A stretch of 64,000 nt of DNA from Pseudomonas sp. UFMG81 (GCF_015354575.1 NZ_JACAFQ010000016.1:1-64000); one strand, 5' to 3'. Counted from the stretch's first letter, positions 20,276 to 29,308 are shown. A program made the numbers and translations. The notes: generated from the letters alone by a model not told the origin.

Positions 20276-21288
20276 CAGAGCAGGCCAACCTCACGTTCCA
20301 GCTCGATGGCTTCCTCGGCATTGCCCAGGTCCGCCGGCGAGATCTTCGGCGGGCGCAACTCCTCGAACGGCTTGAGGCCGCGGTCCGAAACCATGCCCTT
20401 GTGCAGCGGATATTCGGCGGTGGTCTGGGTGATCACGCGCTGGCCTTCTTCGCTGGCCATCCAGTTAAGTAGGGCCTGGGCCTCTTTCGGGTGCTTGCTG
20501 GCCTTGACCGCGCCGGCGCCGGAGATGGTCACCAGGTTGCCGGCGTCGCCGTCGGCCAGGTAGTACAGCTTGGAGTCGAGCTTGCCGCGCTCGCGCTCCA
20601 GGGCGTACCAGTAGTAGTTGTTCACCAGCACGGCGGCGACTTCACCTTTTTCCACGGCCTTCAAGGCGACCATGTTGTTGGTGTAGGTCTTGCCGAAGGC
20701 CTTCAGGCCGGTCAGCCACTCTTCGGTGGCCTCGCGCCCGTGCAGCTTGAGGATGGCCACGGCCTGTTCCTGGAAGGCACCGCTGGTGGGCACGTAGCCG
20801 ACGCGGCCTTCCCACTCGGGGTCGGCGAAGTCCATCACCGTGGTGGGCAGGTCTTTCTCGTCGATCTTCTTCGGGTTGTACACCACCACGCGGGTGCGGG
20901 CGGTGACGCCCATCCAGGTGCCGTTGGCGCCCACGTATTCCTTGGGCAGCATGTCCAGGGTGGCGTCGTCGATCTTCGCCAGCAGGCCCAGTTCGCCCAG
21001 GTTGTTCAGCGGCGGCGACTCTTCGGTGTAGATGATGTCGGCCGGCGAGCGCTCGCCTTCCTCGATGATCTGGCTGGCCAGCTGGTTGCTGCTGCCCTTG
21101 CGGATATTGATATGGATGCCGGTCTTGGCCTCGTAGGCCTTGGCGATGGCCTCGCCGATCTCCTTGTGCTGACCGTTGTACAGGGTCAGCGTGACCGGTG
21201 CGTCTGCCAGGGCGGCCGGGGCGCCGATCACCAGGCTCAGCACGGCGGCGGCCAGGGTGCGCATCAGCGGTTGCGGGCGGATCGTCAT
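20275..21288 (-). CDS. Periplasmic ferric-iron-binding protein (FbpA/HitA type)
   Basis: This is an ABC transporter solute-binding protein of the FbpA iron family. After a signal peptide ending near ALADAP, mature sequence begins VTLTLYNGQHKEIGEAIAKA. The adjacent tyrosines in VNNYYWYALERERG correspond to the FbpA iron-ligand YY pair, which supports Fe3+ as ligand. Length is 337 residues from the ATG at 21288, which has GAGGAAG just upstream; a longer open frame to 21375 is not signal-like. A short inverted repeat AAACGA-AA-TCGTTT at 21333-21346 lies in the promoter region and fits the Fur consensus poorly. Confidence 0.9.
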   Translation of the reverse strand: MTIRPQPLMRTLAAAVLSLVIGAPAALADAPVTLTLYNGQHKEIGEAIAKAYEAKTGIHINIRKGSSNQLASQIIEEGERSPADIIYTEESPPLNNLGELGLLAKIDDATLDMLPKEYVGANGTWMGVTARTRVVVYNPKKIDEKDLPTTVMDFADPEWEGRVGYVPTSGAFQEQAVAILKLHGREATEEWLTGLKAFGKTYTNNMVALKAVEKGEVAAVLVNNYYWYALERERGKLDSKLYYLADGDAGNLVTISGAGAVKASKHPKEAQALLNWMASEEGQRVITQTTAEYPLHKGMVSDRGLKPFEELRPPKISPADLGNAEEAIELEREVGLL

Positions 21289-21406
21289 GCGGGTACTTCC
21301 TCGCTTACGGCTACATATTTGGAAACAATGGTAAACGAAATCGTTTCTCAAATGGGCGCATGACGGGAAATTCATGGATTGGCGCGGATCGCGTCGCTAC
21401 GCAAAC

Positions 21407-21493
21407 CGTAGGAGCCAGCCTTGCTGGCGAACCAGGCGTCGCGGAGGAGGGTGCCGGCTGCGCCGGTGTTCGCCGGCAAGGCCGGCTCCTACG
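21407..21493. repeat. REP pair, inverted (type C)
   Basis: CGTAGGAGCCAGCCTTGCTGGCGAA and a facing copy ending GCCGGCTCCTACG. The left copy has the stem pair changed (GCCAGC/GCTGGC), the right has GCCGGC, so pairing is kept in both. Confidence 0.75.
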
Positions 21494-21538
21494 TCGATCG
21501 CGTCGCTTTTGACACGGGCGATAAAAAACGCAGGCAAG

Positions 21539-21569
21539 AAAAAACCCACTAGCAAGCTAGTGGGTTTTT
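21539..21569 (-). terminator. Terminator of the tRNA-Leu transcript
   Basis: A hairpin with arms ACCCACTAGC and GCTAGTGGGT is flanked by A and T runs on both sides, so it can work in either direction. It lies immediately downstream of the tRNA genes, which are read leftwards. Confidence 0.8.
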
Positions 21570-21572
21570 GTA

Positions 21573-21659
21573 TGGTGCCCAGGAGAAGACTCGAACTTCC
21601 ACGACCGTTAAGTCACTGATACCTGAAACCAGCGCGTCTACCAATTCCGCCACCTGGGC
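21573..21659 (-). tRNA. tRNA-Leu (anticodon CAG), copy 1
   Basis: An 87-base leucine tRNA read on the minus strand. The acceptor GCCCAGG pairs with CCTGGGC and CCA is encoded. The anticodon loop TTCAGGT sits in a CTGGT/ATCAG stem (last pair T-A), giving CAG, which reads CUG, the main leucine codon in GC-rich pseudomonads. The long variable arm typical of tRNA-Leu is present. It is identical to the copy at 21748-21834. The 88-base spacer contains a 9-bp inverted repeat (21710-21718 with 21729-21737) that may help processing. Confidence 0.95.
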
Positions 21660-21747
21660 AAAGCTTTGCATCATCTGTTGAAGGCGACCATCGTTCGCTT
21701 TCACACAGTGGTAATAGATCCTTGGTCATCTATTACCGGAAAATCAT

Positions 21748-21834
21748 TGGTGCCCAGGAGAAGACTCGAACTTCCACGACCGTTAAGTCACTGATACCTG
21801 AAACCAGCGCGTCTACCAATTCCGCCACCTGGGC
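21748..21834 (-). tRNA. tRNA-Leu (anticodon CAG), copy 2
   Basis: Identical in all 87 positions to the copy at 21573-21659, with CCA encoded. It is the promoter-proximal member of the pair; a strong sigma70 promoter lies about 80 bases upstream on the same strand. Confidence 0.95.
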
Positions 21835-21914
21835 ACACATTCGAGATTACAAGATGCTTTACAGCGCCGTTCATCTCTACTACAACTTCGGGGTTGTCCG
21901 TCGTTGTGGTGCGC

Positions 21915-21943
21915 ACTATACGGGCGGTCCTGGAGGCTGTAAA
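21915..21943 (-). promoter_or_regulatory. Sigma70 promoter of the tRNA-Leu pair
   Basis: On the minus strand TTTACA (21938-21943) is followed by exactly 17 bases and TATAGT (21915-21920), then a GC-rich discriminator GCGC as in stringently controlled stable-RNA promoters. It points at the tRNA genes. Confidence 0.75.
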
Positions 21944-22105
21944 GCCCCCGAGCGAAAAAAATTTCAAAAAATTCAACTTGTTGATTCCGCTGGCCTATTA
22001 CTGCTCGGCTGACGCTGCGGTGGGGCTGTCCAAGGCTGACATTTCCGGTTTCAATACGCCTATGCCAGAATTCATATCTATATACCCCAAGGTGAACCCC
22101 TTCTG

Positions 22106-24679
22106 ATGGCCGATTGGCAATCCCTCGATCCCGAGGCCGCTCGCGAAGCGGAAAAATACGATAACCCCATTCCCAGCCGTGAGCTGATCCTGCAGCGCCT
22201 CGCCGACCGTGGCGAACCGGCTGCCCGCGAACAGCTGGCCGAAGAATTCGGTCTTTATGAAGAAGACCAGATCGAAGCCCTGCGCCGCCGCCTGCGCGCC
22301 ATGGAGCGTGATGGCCAGCTCATCTATACCCGGCGTGGCACCTATGCCCCGGTAGACAAGCTCGACCTGATCTGCGGCCGCGTGTCCGGCCACCGCGACG
22401 GCTTCGGTTTCCTCATCCCCGACGACGGCAGCGAGGACCTGTTCCTCAGCCCCTCACAGATGCGCCTGGTGTTCGACGGCGACCGTGGCCTGGCCCGGGT
22501 TTCAGGTGTCGACCGCCGTGGCCGCCGCGAAGGCGTGCTGGTCGAGGTCATCTCCCGCGCCCACGAAAGCGTGGTCGGCCGCTATTTCGAAGAAGGTGGC
22601 ATCGGCTACGTGACCCCGGACAACCCGAAGATCCAGCAGGAAGTGCTGGTGACCGCCGGGCGCAACGGCGGTGCCAAGATCGGCCAGTTCGTGTCGATCA
22701 AGATCACCCACTGGCCAACCCCGCGCTTCCAGCCGCAGGGCGACGTCATCGAAGTGATCGGCAACTACATGGCGCCGGGCATGGAAATCGACATCGCCCT
22801 GCGCAGCTACGACATCCCGCATGTCTGGCCGCAGGACGTGATCAAGGAAGCGCGCAAGTTCCGCTCCGAAGTCGAAGAGAAGGACAAAGAGAAGCGCATC
22901 GACCTGCGTCACCTGCCGTTCGTCACCATCGACGGTGAAGACGCCCGCGACTTCGACGACGCCGTCTATTGCGAGCCCCTGGGCAAGCTGCGCCTGTTCT
23001 CCGGTGGCTGGCGCCTGTACGTGGCGATCGCCGACGTGTCCAGCTACGTACGCCTGGGCTCGGCCCTGGACGTCGAAGCGCAGCAGCGCGGCAACTCGGT
23101 GTACTTCCCCGAGCGCGTGATCCCGATGCTGCCTGAGGAACTGTCCAACGGCCTGTGCTCGCTGAACCCGCATGTCGATCGCCTGGCCATGGTCTGCGAG
23201 ATGACCATCAACAAAGCCGGGCAGATGGTCGACTACCAGTTCTACGAAGGGGTGATCCACTCCCACGCACGCCTGACCTACAACAAGGTCAGCAGCATGC
23301 TCGAGCACGCCCGCACCCGTGAGGGCAAGGCGCTGCGCGAGGAGTACAGCGCGGTGGTGCCGGACCTGAAGAACCTCTACGCGCTGTACAAGGTGCTGGT
23401 GGAGGCCCGTCACACCCGTGGCGCGATCGACTTCGAAACCCAGGAAACCCGGATCATCTTCGGTGAAGACCGCAAGATCGACGAAATTCGCCCGACCGTG
23501 CGCAACGACGCCCACAAGCTGATCGAGGAATGCATGCTGGCGGCCAACGTCGCCACCGCCGAGTTCCTGCAAAAGCACAATGTGCCGTCGCTGTACCGTG
23601 TGCACGATGGCCCGCCGCCGGAGCGCCTGGAAAAACTGCGCGCCTTCCTCGGCGAGCTGGGCCTGAGCCTGCACAAGGGCAAGGATCCGTCGCCCAAGGA
23701 CTACCAAGCCCTGCTGGCGAGCATCGCCGGGCGCCCGGATTTCCACCTGATCCAGACCGTCATGCTGCGCTCGCTGAGCCAGGCGGTGTACAGCGTCGAG
23801 AACAACGGCCACTTTGGCCTGAACTACGAGGCCTACACCCACTTCACCTCGCCGATCCGCCGCTACCCGGACCTGCTGGTGCACCGTGCCATTCGCAGCG
23901 TGATCCGCTCGAAGATGGACACCCCGCACGTCAAACGTGCTGGTGCCATGAGCATCCCCAAGGCCCGCATCTACCCCTACGACGAGAGCGCGCTGGAGCA
24001 GATGGGCGAGCAGTGCTCGATGACCGAGCGCCGTGCCGACGAGGCCACCCGCGACGTGGTCAACTGGCTCAAGTGCGAGTACATGCGTGATCGCGTCGGT
24101 GAGACCTTCCCCGGTGTGATCACCGCGGTGACCGGTTTCGGCCTGTTCATCGAGCTGACCGACATCTATGTCGAAGGCCTGGTGCACGTCAGTGCCCTGC
24201 CGGGTGACTACTACCACTTCGACCCGGTGCACCACCGCCTGTCTGGTGAGCGCAGCGGCCGCAGCTTCCGCCTCGGCGACACGGTCGAGGTCAAGGTCAT
24301 GCGTGTCGACCTCGAGCAGCGCAAGATCGATTTCGAGATGTCCGAAGCGACCGTCAATGCCCCGGTTGGCCGCAAGTCGGCTGCCAGTGCTGGCAAGGCC
24401 GCGCCAGAGCCTGCGCCGGCAACCGAAGCGAAGATCTCGCCCAAGCCGCGCAGCCGCAAAGGCGAAACCGCCGATGCGTACTTCCCCAAGGACGCGGTGC
24501 AGCGTAACGCCGAGGTGCGCAAGAGCCGCGAAATGAAGAAAGCGCTGATGAGCGAGGCGCGCCACGGCGGCAATGCCACCAGCAAGCCGGAGAAGGGCGC
24601 CAAGGCATCGGGCAAGACCAAGCATCGCAAAGGCCCGTCGAAGTCCGGTGCGCCACGCAAGGGCAAGAGCAAGCCATGA
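22106..24679 (+). CDS. rnr: Ribonuclease R
   Basis: RNase R is a processive 3'-5' exoribonuclease that degrades structured RNA and helps quality control of rRNA and tmRNA-tagged messages. The 857-residue protein begins with a winged-helix region (IPSRELILQRLADRGEPAAR). Cold-shock/OB domains follow, then the RNB catalytic domain with DGEDARDFDDAVYCE (about residues 275-289) and HFTSPIRRYPDLLVHRA. An S1 domain (about 655-735) and a long Lys/Ser-rich tail rich in KSKP-type runs complete it. It is followed by rlmB with a four-base overlap. The upstream gap carries the divergent tRNA promoter. Confidence 0.96.
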   Translation: MADWQSLDPEAAREAEKYDNPIPSRELILQRLADRGEPAAREQLAEEFGLYEEDQIEALRRRLRAMERDGQLIYTRRGTYAPVDKLDLICGRVSGHRDGFGFLIPDDGSEDLFLSPSQMRLVFDGDRGLARVSGVDRRGRREGVLVEVISRAHESVVGRYFEEGGIGYVTPDNPKIQQEVLVTAGRNGGAKIGQFVSIKITHWPTPRFQPQGDVIEVIGNYMAPGMEIDIALRSYDIPHVWPQDVIKEARKFRSEVEEKDKEKRIDLRHLPFVTIDGEDARDFDDAVYCEPLGKLRLFSGGWRLYVAIADVSSYVRLGSALDVEAQQRGNSVYFPERVIPMLPEELSNGLCSLNPHVDRLAMVCEMTINKAGQMVDYQFYEGVIHSHARLTYNKVSSMLEHARTREGKALREEYSAVVPDLKNLYALYKVLVEARHTRGAIDFETQETRIIFGEDRKIDEIRPTVRNDAHKLIEECMLAANVATAEFLQKHNVPSLYRVHDGPPPERLEKLRAFLGELGLSLHKGKDPSPKDYQALLASIAGRPDFHLIQTVMLRSLSQAVYSVENNGHFGLNYEAYTHFTSPIRRYPDLLVHRAIRSVIRSKMDTPHVKRAGAMSIPKARIYPYDESALEQMGEQCSMTERRADEATRDVVNWLKCEYMRDRVGETFPGVITAVTGFGLFIELTDIYVEGLVHVSALPGDYYHFDPVHHRLSGERSGRSFRLGDTVEVKVMRVDLEQRKIDFEMSEATVNAPVGRKSAASAGKAAPEPAPATEAKISPKPRSRKGETADAYFPKDAVQRNAEVRKSREMKKALMSEARHGGNATSKPEKGAKASGKTKHRKGPSKSGAPRKGKSKP

Positions 24680-25422
24680 GTCAGTTGGAAAAGATCTACG
24701 GCGTGCATGCCGTCCAGGCACTGCTGCAACACCACCCCAAGCGGGTCAAGCAGATCTGGCTGTCCGAAGGGCGTAGCGAGCCACGCATCCAGGCCTTGCT
24801 CGAGCTGGCCGCGCAGCACCGCGTCCAAGTCGGCCAGGCTGAGCGTCGCGAGCTCGATACCTGGGTCGAGGGCGTGCACCAGGGCGTGGTCGCCGAGGTG
24901 AGCCCGAGCCAGGTATGGGGCGAACTGATGCTCGAGGAGTTGCTCGAGCGCACTGAAACCCCGCCGCTGATCCTGGTGCTCGACGGTGTCACCGACCCGC
25001 ACAACCTCGGCGCCTGCCTGCGCACCGCCGATGCTGCGGGCGCCACCGCGGTGGTGATCCCCAAGGACAAGTCGGCGAGCTTGACCGCCGTGGTGCGCAA
25101 GGTCGCCTGCGGCGCCGCTGAAGTGATCCCGCTGGTCGCCGTGACCAACCTCGCCCGCACGCTGGAAAAGCTCCAGCAGCGTGGGCTGTGGGTGGTCGGT
25201 ACCGCTGGCGAGGCCGAACAGGAAATCTACCAGCAGGACCTGACCGGTCCGCTGGTGATGATCATGGGCGCCGAAGGCAAGGGCATGCGCCGCCTGACCC
25301 GCGAGCACTGCGATTTCCTGGTCAAACTGCCGATGGGCGGTAGCGTCAGCAGCCTGAACGTCTCGGTGGCCACTGGCGTTTGCCTGTTCGAGGCCGTGCG
25401 TCAGCGCCAGGCCAAGCGCTGA
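24676..25422 (+). CDS. rlmB: 23S rRNA (guanosine-2'-O-)-methyltransferase RlmB
   Basis: RlmB methylates the 2'-O of G2251 in the 23S P-loop. The product is 248 residues: an N-terminal L30e-like RNA-binding domain (IYGVHAVQALLQHHPKRVKQ) and a C-terminal SPOUT knot. The three SPOUT motifs are present: LDGVTDPHNLGACLRTA, MGAEGKGMRRL and LPMGGSVSSLNVSVATGVCL. It overlaps rnr by four bases; the rnr-rlmB pair is conserved in gammaproteobacteria. Confidence 0.96.
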   Translation: MSQLEKIYGVHAVQALLQHHPKRVKQIWLSEGRSEPRIQALLELAAQHRVQVGQAERRELDTWVEGVHQGVVAEVSPSQVWGELMLEELLERTETPPLILVLDGVTDPHNLGACLRTADAAGATAVVIPKDKSASLTAVVRKVACGAAEVIPLVAVTNLARTLEKLQQRGLWVVGTAGEAEQEIYQQDLTGPLVMIMGAEGKGMRRLTREHCDFLVKLPMGGSVSSLNVSVATGVCLFEAVRQRQAKR

Positions 25423-25442
25423 GCGAAAGCCTGTACCGACCT

Positions 25443-25529
25443 CTTCGCGGGCAAGCCCGCTCCCACAGGACTATCGTCGCCCTTGAAGGCGGCGCAGTAC
25501 CTGTGGGAGCGGGCTTGCCCGCGAAGGGG
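25443..25529. repeat. REP pair, inverted (type B, GCGGGCTTGCCCGC stem)
   Basis: Two facing copies of TGTGGGAGCGGGCTTGCCCG lie just after rlmB, with a perfect seven-pair stem in each. Confidence 0.85.
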
Positions 25530-25530
25530 C

Positions 25531-25572
25531 TTGAACAGCCTTCGAATATGTTTCAGGCTGTTCAAATATTCG
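25531..25572 (+). other. Overlapping inverted repeats between rlmB and rpsF
   Basis: TTGAACAGCCT (25531-25541) pairs perfectly with AGGCTGTTCAA (25555-25565). Its loop holds CGAATAT (25543-25549), which is complementary to ATATTCG (25566-25572) immediately after. The two pairings overlap and probably exclude each other. There is no T-run, so it is not a standard terminator. Confidence 0.6.
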
Positions 25573-25581
25573 CCAATCACC

Positions 25582-25610
25582 TTGCTTGTCCCCCCGGCCT
25601 TCTCTACAAT
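25582..25610 (+). promoter_or_regulatory. Sigma70 promoter of the rpsF operon
   Basis: TTGCTT (25582-25587), a 17-base spacer and TACAAT (25605-25610) lie about 120 bases before rpsF. The resulting leader contains a hairpin GTCTG-a-CCAG-(ATTCG)-CTGG-CAGAC at 25686-25709 just before the ribosome site. It could be the S6:S18 autoregulatory site known for this operon, but I could not confirm that motif. Confidence 0.7.
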
Positions 25611-25731
25611 TGCGCCCCTTGCCGAGCTGGCAGGCGCGCATGCGTCTCCCCTCCGTGGCAAGACATACAGTGTCATTCACTCCTTGTCTGACCAGATTCG
25701 CTGGCAGACTACTAACCCGTAAGGAGCATTC

Positions 25732-26157
25732 ATGCGTCATTACGAAATCATCTTCCTGGTTCACCCGGACCAGAGCGAGCAAGTCGGCGGCATGGTTGAG
25801 CGTTACACCAAGCTGATCGAAGAAGATGGTGGCAAGATCCACCGCCTGGAAGACTGGGGCCGTCGTCAGCTGGCCTACGCAATCAACAATGTTCACAAGG
25901 CTCACTACGTGATGCTGAACGTTGAGTGCACCGGCAAAGCTCTCGCCGAGCTGGAAGACAACTTCCGCTACAACGATGCCGTGATCCGTAACCTGGTCAT
26001 CCGTCGTGACGAAGCCGTTACCGGCCCGTCCGAGATGCTCAAGGCCGAAGAGAACCGCAGCGAGCGCCGTGAGCGTCGTGAACGTCCTGACAATGCTGAT
26101 GGCGCCGATGGCGACGACAGCAACGACAGCGACAACAGCGACAACGCTGACGAGTAA
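25732..26157 (+). CDS. rpsF: 30S ribosomal protein S6
   Basis: S6 binds S18 and the central domain of 16S rRNA. The 141-residue protein has the full S6 fold: [18 protein letters not shown] at the start, [20 protein letters not shown] in the middle and [16 protein letters not shown]. The C-terminal tail is long and highly acidic, rich in D, N and S (about residues 119-141), longer than in most bacteria and resembling the E. coli tail that RimK extends with glutamate. Start is preceded by AAGGAGC. It is first gene of rpsF-rpsR-DUF2232-rplI. Confidence 0.97.
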   Translation: MRHYEIIFLVHPDQSEQVGGMVERYTKLIEEDGGKIHRLEDWGRRQLAYAINNVHKAHYVMLNVECTGKALAELEDNFRYNDAVIRNLVIRRDEAVTGPSEMLKAEENRSERRERRERPDNADGADGDDSNDSDNSDNADE

Positions 26158-26186
26158 TCCACGGACCTTCTTGAGGAGCCAATCAC

Positions 26187-26417
26187 ATGGCACGTTTCTT
26201 CCGTCGTCGTAAATTCTGCCGCTTCACTGCTGAAGACGTGAAAGAGATCGACTTCAAAGATCTCAACACCCTGAAAGCTTACGTATCCGAAACCGGCAAG
26301 ATCGTTCCAAGCCGCATCACCGGTACCAAAGCTCGTTATCAGCGTCAGCTGGCTACCGCTATCAAGCGCGCCCGCTTCCTGGCCCTGCTGCCCTACACCG
26401 ACAGCCACGGCCGCTGA
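26187..26417 (+). CDS. rpsR: 30S ribosomal protein S18
   Basis: S18 forms a heterodimer with S6 on the platform of the 30S subunit. The 76-residue sequence is the canonical basic S18: [17 protein letters not shown], then [20 protein letters not shown] and [20 protein letters not shown]. It follows rpsF by 29 bases and has a good GAGGAG ribosome site. Confidence 0.97.
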   Translation: MARFFRRRKFCRFTAEDVKEIDFKDLNTLKAYVSETGKIVPSRITGTKARYQRQLATAIKRARFLALLPYTDSHGR

Positions 26418-26451
26418 GACCGGGTCGTCGACTAAGTAGCAAGGGATAGGC

Positions 26452-27318
26452 ATGCGAGCGTTGGCAAGTTTCATCATGCGCGGTCGTGTGCAGGCCATCC
26501 TCGTGGTGGTCATCAGCGCGGTACTGCCGCTGCTGTTCTGGTTGAGTGCCGCCGCCGGGAGCCTGGTGCTCCTGCGGCGCGGGTTCAAGGATGCGTCATC
26601 GGTCATCGCCTGGGGCCTTTTGCCTGGCGTGGCCATGTGGGCATTCGGCGAGCCGAGCACCTTGCTGGTGTTCCTTGGGACGCTGGGGCTGGCCGCGATG
26701 TTGCGCGCCGAGCACGGCTGGCCCCGGGTCCTGCTGTCAAGCATCGTGCTGGGCCTGCTGTACAGCCTCATCCTGGGTGCGGTAATGGGCGACACCTTCG
26801 CGGTGCTGGCCCAGGCGCTTGAAAAAGCCCTGCCGCAGTTCGAGGGCAAGCCGGTTATTTCCGGTGAGCTGATCGGCCCGCTGTTGGTCGCTTCCAGTGC
26901 AGTGATGCTGCAGTTGTTCAGTGTGCTGGCGTTGATGCTGGCGCGTTACTGGCAAGCGGCGTTGTACAACCCCGGTGGTTTCGGCCGCGAGTTTCGCGAA
27001 CTGAGGCTACCGAAAGCCGCCATGCTGGCCTTGGTGTCGCTGATGGTGCTGGGTCCGTTTCTCGGGCCGCAGTTCATCGTGCTGGCATCGGCGTCCAGCC
27101 TGGTGCTGCTCCTGGCAGCCATCGCCCTGATGCATGGGCTGGTGGCACAGGGGCGACTCGCCGGCTTCTGGCTGGTGGGGATGTACGTGACGCTACCGCT
27201 GCTCATGCAGCTGATGTATCCGTTGCTCGTGGTTTTGGCCATTGTCGACAGCCTGATTGATTTTCGCGGTCGCAAGTCCCCTTCACAGGGTGACGACTCC
27301 GCGAACGGTGAAGGTTAA
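26452..27318 (+). CDS. DUF2232 membrane protein in the rpsR-rplI operon
   Basis: The product is a 288-residue very hydrophobic protein with about eight membrane helices and a short polar C-terminus ([17 protein letters not shown]). It matches the DUF2232/YybS-like membrane family that sits between rpsR and rplI in pseudomonads. The fold is reminiscent of small-molecule transporter subunits such as ECF S components, but no substrate can be read from sequence. The gene lies 34 bases after rpsR and 20 bases before rplI, so it is expressed with ribosomal proteins. Confidence 0.8.
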
Positions 27319-27338
27319 AAGTTAAGAGGTTTTACCAA

Positions 27339-27785
27339 ATGGAACTGATCCTGCTGGAAAAAGTCGCCAACCTGGGCAACCTGGGCGACAAAGTAAACGT
27401 TAAGGCTGGTTACGGCCGTAACTTCCTGCTGCCGTTCGGCAAGGCCACCGTTGCCAACGCCGCCAACCTGGCCGCGTTCGAAGAGCGCCGCGCCGAGCTG
27501 GAAAAAGCCGCAGCAGACAAGAAAGCATCGGCTGAAAGCCGCGCTGCCCAACTGGCCGAGCTGGAAGTGACCATCACTGCCACCGCTGGCGACGAAGGCA
27601 AGCTGTTCGGTTCGATCGGCACCCACGACATCGCTGACGCCCTGACCGCCTCCGGCGTTGAAGTGGCCAAGGCTGAAGTTCGTCTGCCGAACGGCACCAT
27701 CCGTCAGGTTGGCGAATACGACGTAGCCGTGCACCTGCACAGCGACGTTGAAGCCACCGTACGCGTGGTTGTCGTAGCTGCCTAA
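27339..27785 (+). CDS. rplI: 50S ribosomal protein L9
   Basis: L9 binds 23S rRNA near the L1 stalk and limits frameshifting. The 148-residue protein begins [19 protein letters not shown], has the N-terminal motif [13 protein letters not shown], a long central helix and a C-terminal domain ending with [18 protein letters not shown]. It is the last gene of the operon; a strong terminator follows. Confidence 0.97.
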
Positions 27786-27830
27786 GCTGCGCTGACTGGC
27801 TAGCCCCTCGCGGGCTTGCCGGTTAACATC

Positions 27831-27871
27831 GGGCACGGTCCTGTCTTGCAGGCCGTGCCCTTTGTCTTTTT
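27831..27871 (+). terminator. Terminator between rplI and dnaB
   Basis: GGGCACGG and CCGTGCCC close a stem whose interior also pairs (CCTG/CAGG) around TCTTG. It is followed by TTTGTCTTTTT. It ends the ribosomal-protein operon 25 bases before the dnaB start. Confidence 0.88.
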
Positions 27872-27896
27872 CGTATCCCCAGAATTTTGCGTGGCC

Positions 27897-29294
27897 ATGA
27901 ACGAGATCACCACCTCCGAACAGCTCGACCTGCAAACCGCTGCCCTGAAGGTGCCGCCGCATTCCATCGAGGCCGAACAGGCCGTGCTCGGTGGCCTGAT
28001 GCTGGACAACAATGCCTGGGAGCGGGTGCTGGACCAGGTGTCGGACGGCGACTTCTACCGGCATGACCACCGCCTGATCTTCCGTGCCATCCACAAGCTG
28101 GTCGACGCCAACCAGCCGTTCGACGTGGTGACGCTGCACGAGCAGTTGGACAAGGAAGGCGTGTCCACCCAGGTCGGCGGCCTGGCCTACCTGGCCGAGC
28201 TGGCCAAGAACACCCCGTCGGTGGCCAACATCAAGGCCTACGCCGCGATCATTCGCGAGCGGGCCACGCTGCGCCAGCTGATCAGCATCAGCACCGACAT
28301 CGCCGACAATGCCTTCAACCCACAGGGCCGCAACGCCGAAGAGATCCTCGACGATGCCGAGCGGCAGATCTTCCAGATCGCCGAGGCACGGCCGAAGACC
28401 GGCGGCCCGGTGGGGGTCAACGAGCTGCTGACCATGGCCATCGACCGCATCGACACACTGTTCAACTCCGACAGCGACATTACCGGTGTCTCCACCGGCT
28501 ACACCGACCTCGACGAGAAGACCAGCGGCCTGCAGGCTGCCGACCTGATCATCGTTGCCGGCCGTCCATCGATGGGCAAGACCACCTTCGCCATGAACCT
28601 GGTGGAGAACGCGGTACTGCGCAGTGACAAGGTGGTGCTGGTGTTCTCCCTCGAGATGCCCGGCGAATCGCTGATCATGCGTATGCTTTCGTCGCTGGGG
28701 CGCATCGACCAGACCAAGGTGCGTTCCGGCCAGCTGGACGACGATGACTGGCCGCGCCTGACTTCAGCGGTGAACCTGCTCAACGACCGCAAGCTGTTCA
28801 TCGACGACACCGCCGGCATCAGCCCTTCGGAAATGCGTGCGCGCACCCGCCGCCTGGCTCGTGAGCACGGCGAGATCGGCATGATCATGGTCGACTACCT
28901 GCAGCTGATGCAGATCCCGGGGTCGGCCGGCGACAACCGTACCAACGAGATCTCCGAAATCTCCCGCTCGTTGAAAGCCCTGGCCAAGGAATTCAACTGC
29001 CCGGTCATCGCCCTGTCGCAGCTCAACCGCTCCCTCGAGCAGCGCCCCAACAAGCGCCCGGTCAACTCCGACCTGCGTGAATCCGGAGCGATCGAGCAGG
29101 ACGCCGACGTGATCATGTTCGTCTACCGCGACGAGGTGTATCACCCCGAGACCGAGCACAAGGGTGTGGCCGAGATCATCATCGGCAAGCAGCGTAACGG
29201 CCCCATCGGCTTCATCCGCCTGGCGTTCATCGGCAAGTACACCCGCTTCGAGAACCTCGCGCCGGGCATGTACAACTTCGACGACGACGAGTAA
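27897..29294 (+). CDS. dnaB: Replicative DNA helicase DnaB
   Basis: DnaB is the hexameric 5'-3' helicase that drives the replication fork. The 465-residue protein has the N-terminal DnaG-binding domain (PPHSIEAEQAVLGGLMLDNN) and a RecA-like C-terminal motor. Walker A is GRPSMGKTTFAMN (about residue 222), and MIMVDYLQLMQ and SDLRESGAIEQDADVI complete the motor motifs. No intein is present. I chose the ATG at 27897; an open frame from 27816 would run through the rplI terminator. Confidence 0.97.
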   Translation: MNEITTSEQLDLQTAALKVPPHSIEAEQAVLGGLMLDNNAWERVLDQVSDGDFYRHDHRLIFRAIHKLVDANQPFDVVTLHEQLDKEGVSTQVGGLAYLAELAKNTPSVANIKAYAAIIRERATLRQLISISTDIADNAFNPQGRNAEEILDDAERQIFQIAEARPKTGGPVGVNELLTMAIDRIDTLFNSDSDITGVSTGYTDLDEKTSGLQAADLIIVAGRPSMGKTTFAMNLVENAVLRSDKVVLVFSLEMPGESLIMRMLSSLGRIDQTKVRSGQLDDDDWPRLTSAVNLLNDRKLFIDDTAGISPSEMRARTRRLAREHGEIGMIMVDYLQLMQIPGSAGDNRTNEISEISRSLKALAKEFNCPVIALSQLNRSLEQRPNKRPVNSDLRESGAIEQDADVIMFVYRDEVYHPETEHKGVAEIIIGKQRNGPIGFIRLAFIGKYTRFENLAPGMYNFDDDE

Positions 29295-29308
29295 GCGTAC
29301 CCCTCGAG

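Noticed and set aside
18530-20563. A 677-residue Gln/His/Arg-rich open frame on the plus strand
   Set aside because: It lies opposite the iron permease gene, starts in a REP cluster and has shadow-type composition.
21330-21348. Fur box before the iron-binding protein gene
   Set aside because: The AAACGA-AA-TCGTTT inverted repeat matches the 19-base Fur consensus at only about half the positions.
22502-24721. A 739-residue open frame on the minus strand
   Set aside because: It is the antisense shadow of rnr, which is a complete, conserved gene.
25686-25709. Firm call of an S6:S18 autoregulatory RNA
   Set aside because: A hairpin is present in the rpsF leader, but I could not identify the conserved bulge motif with confidence.
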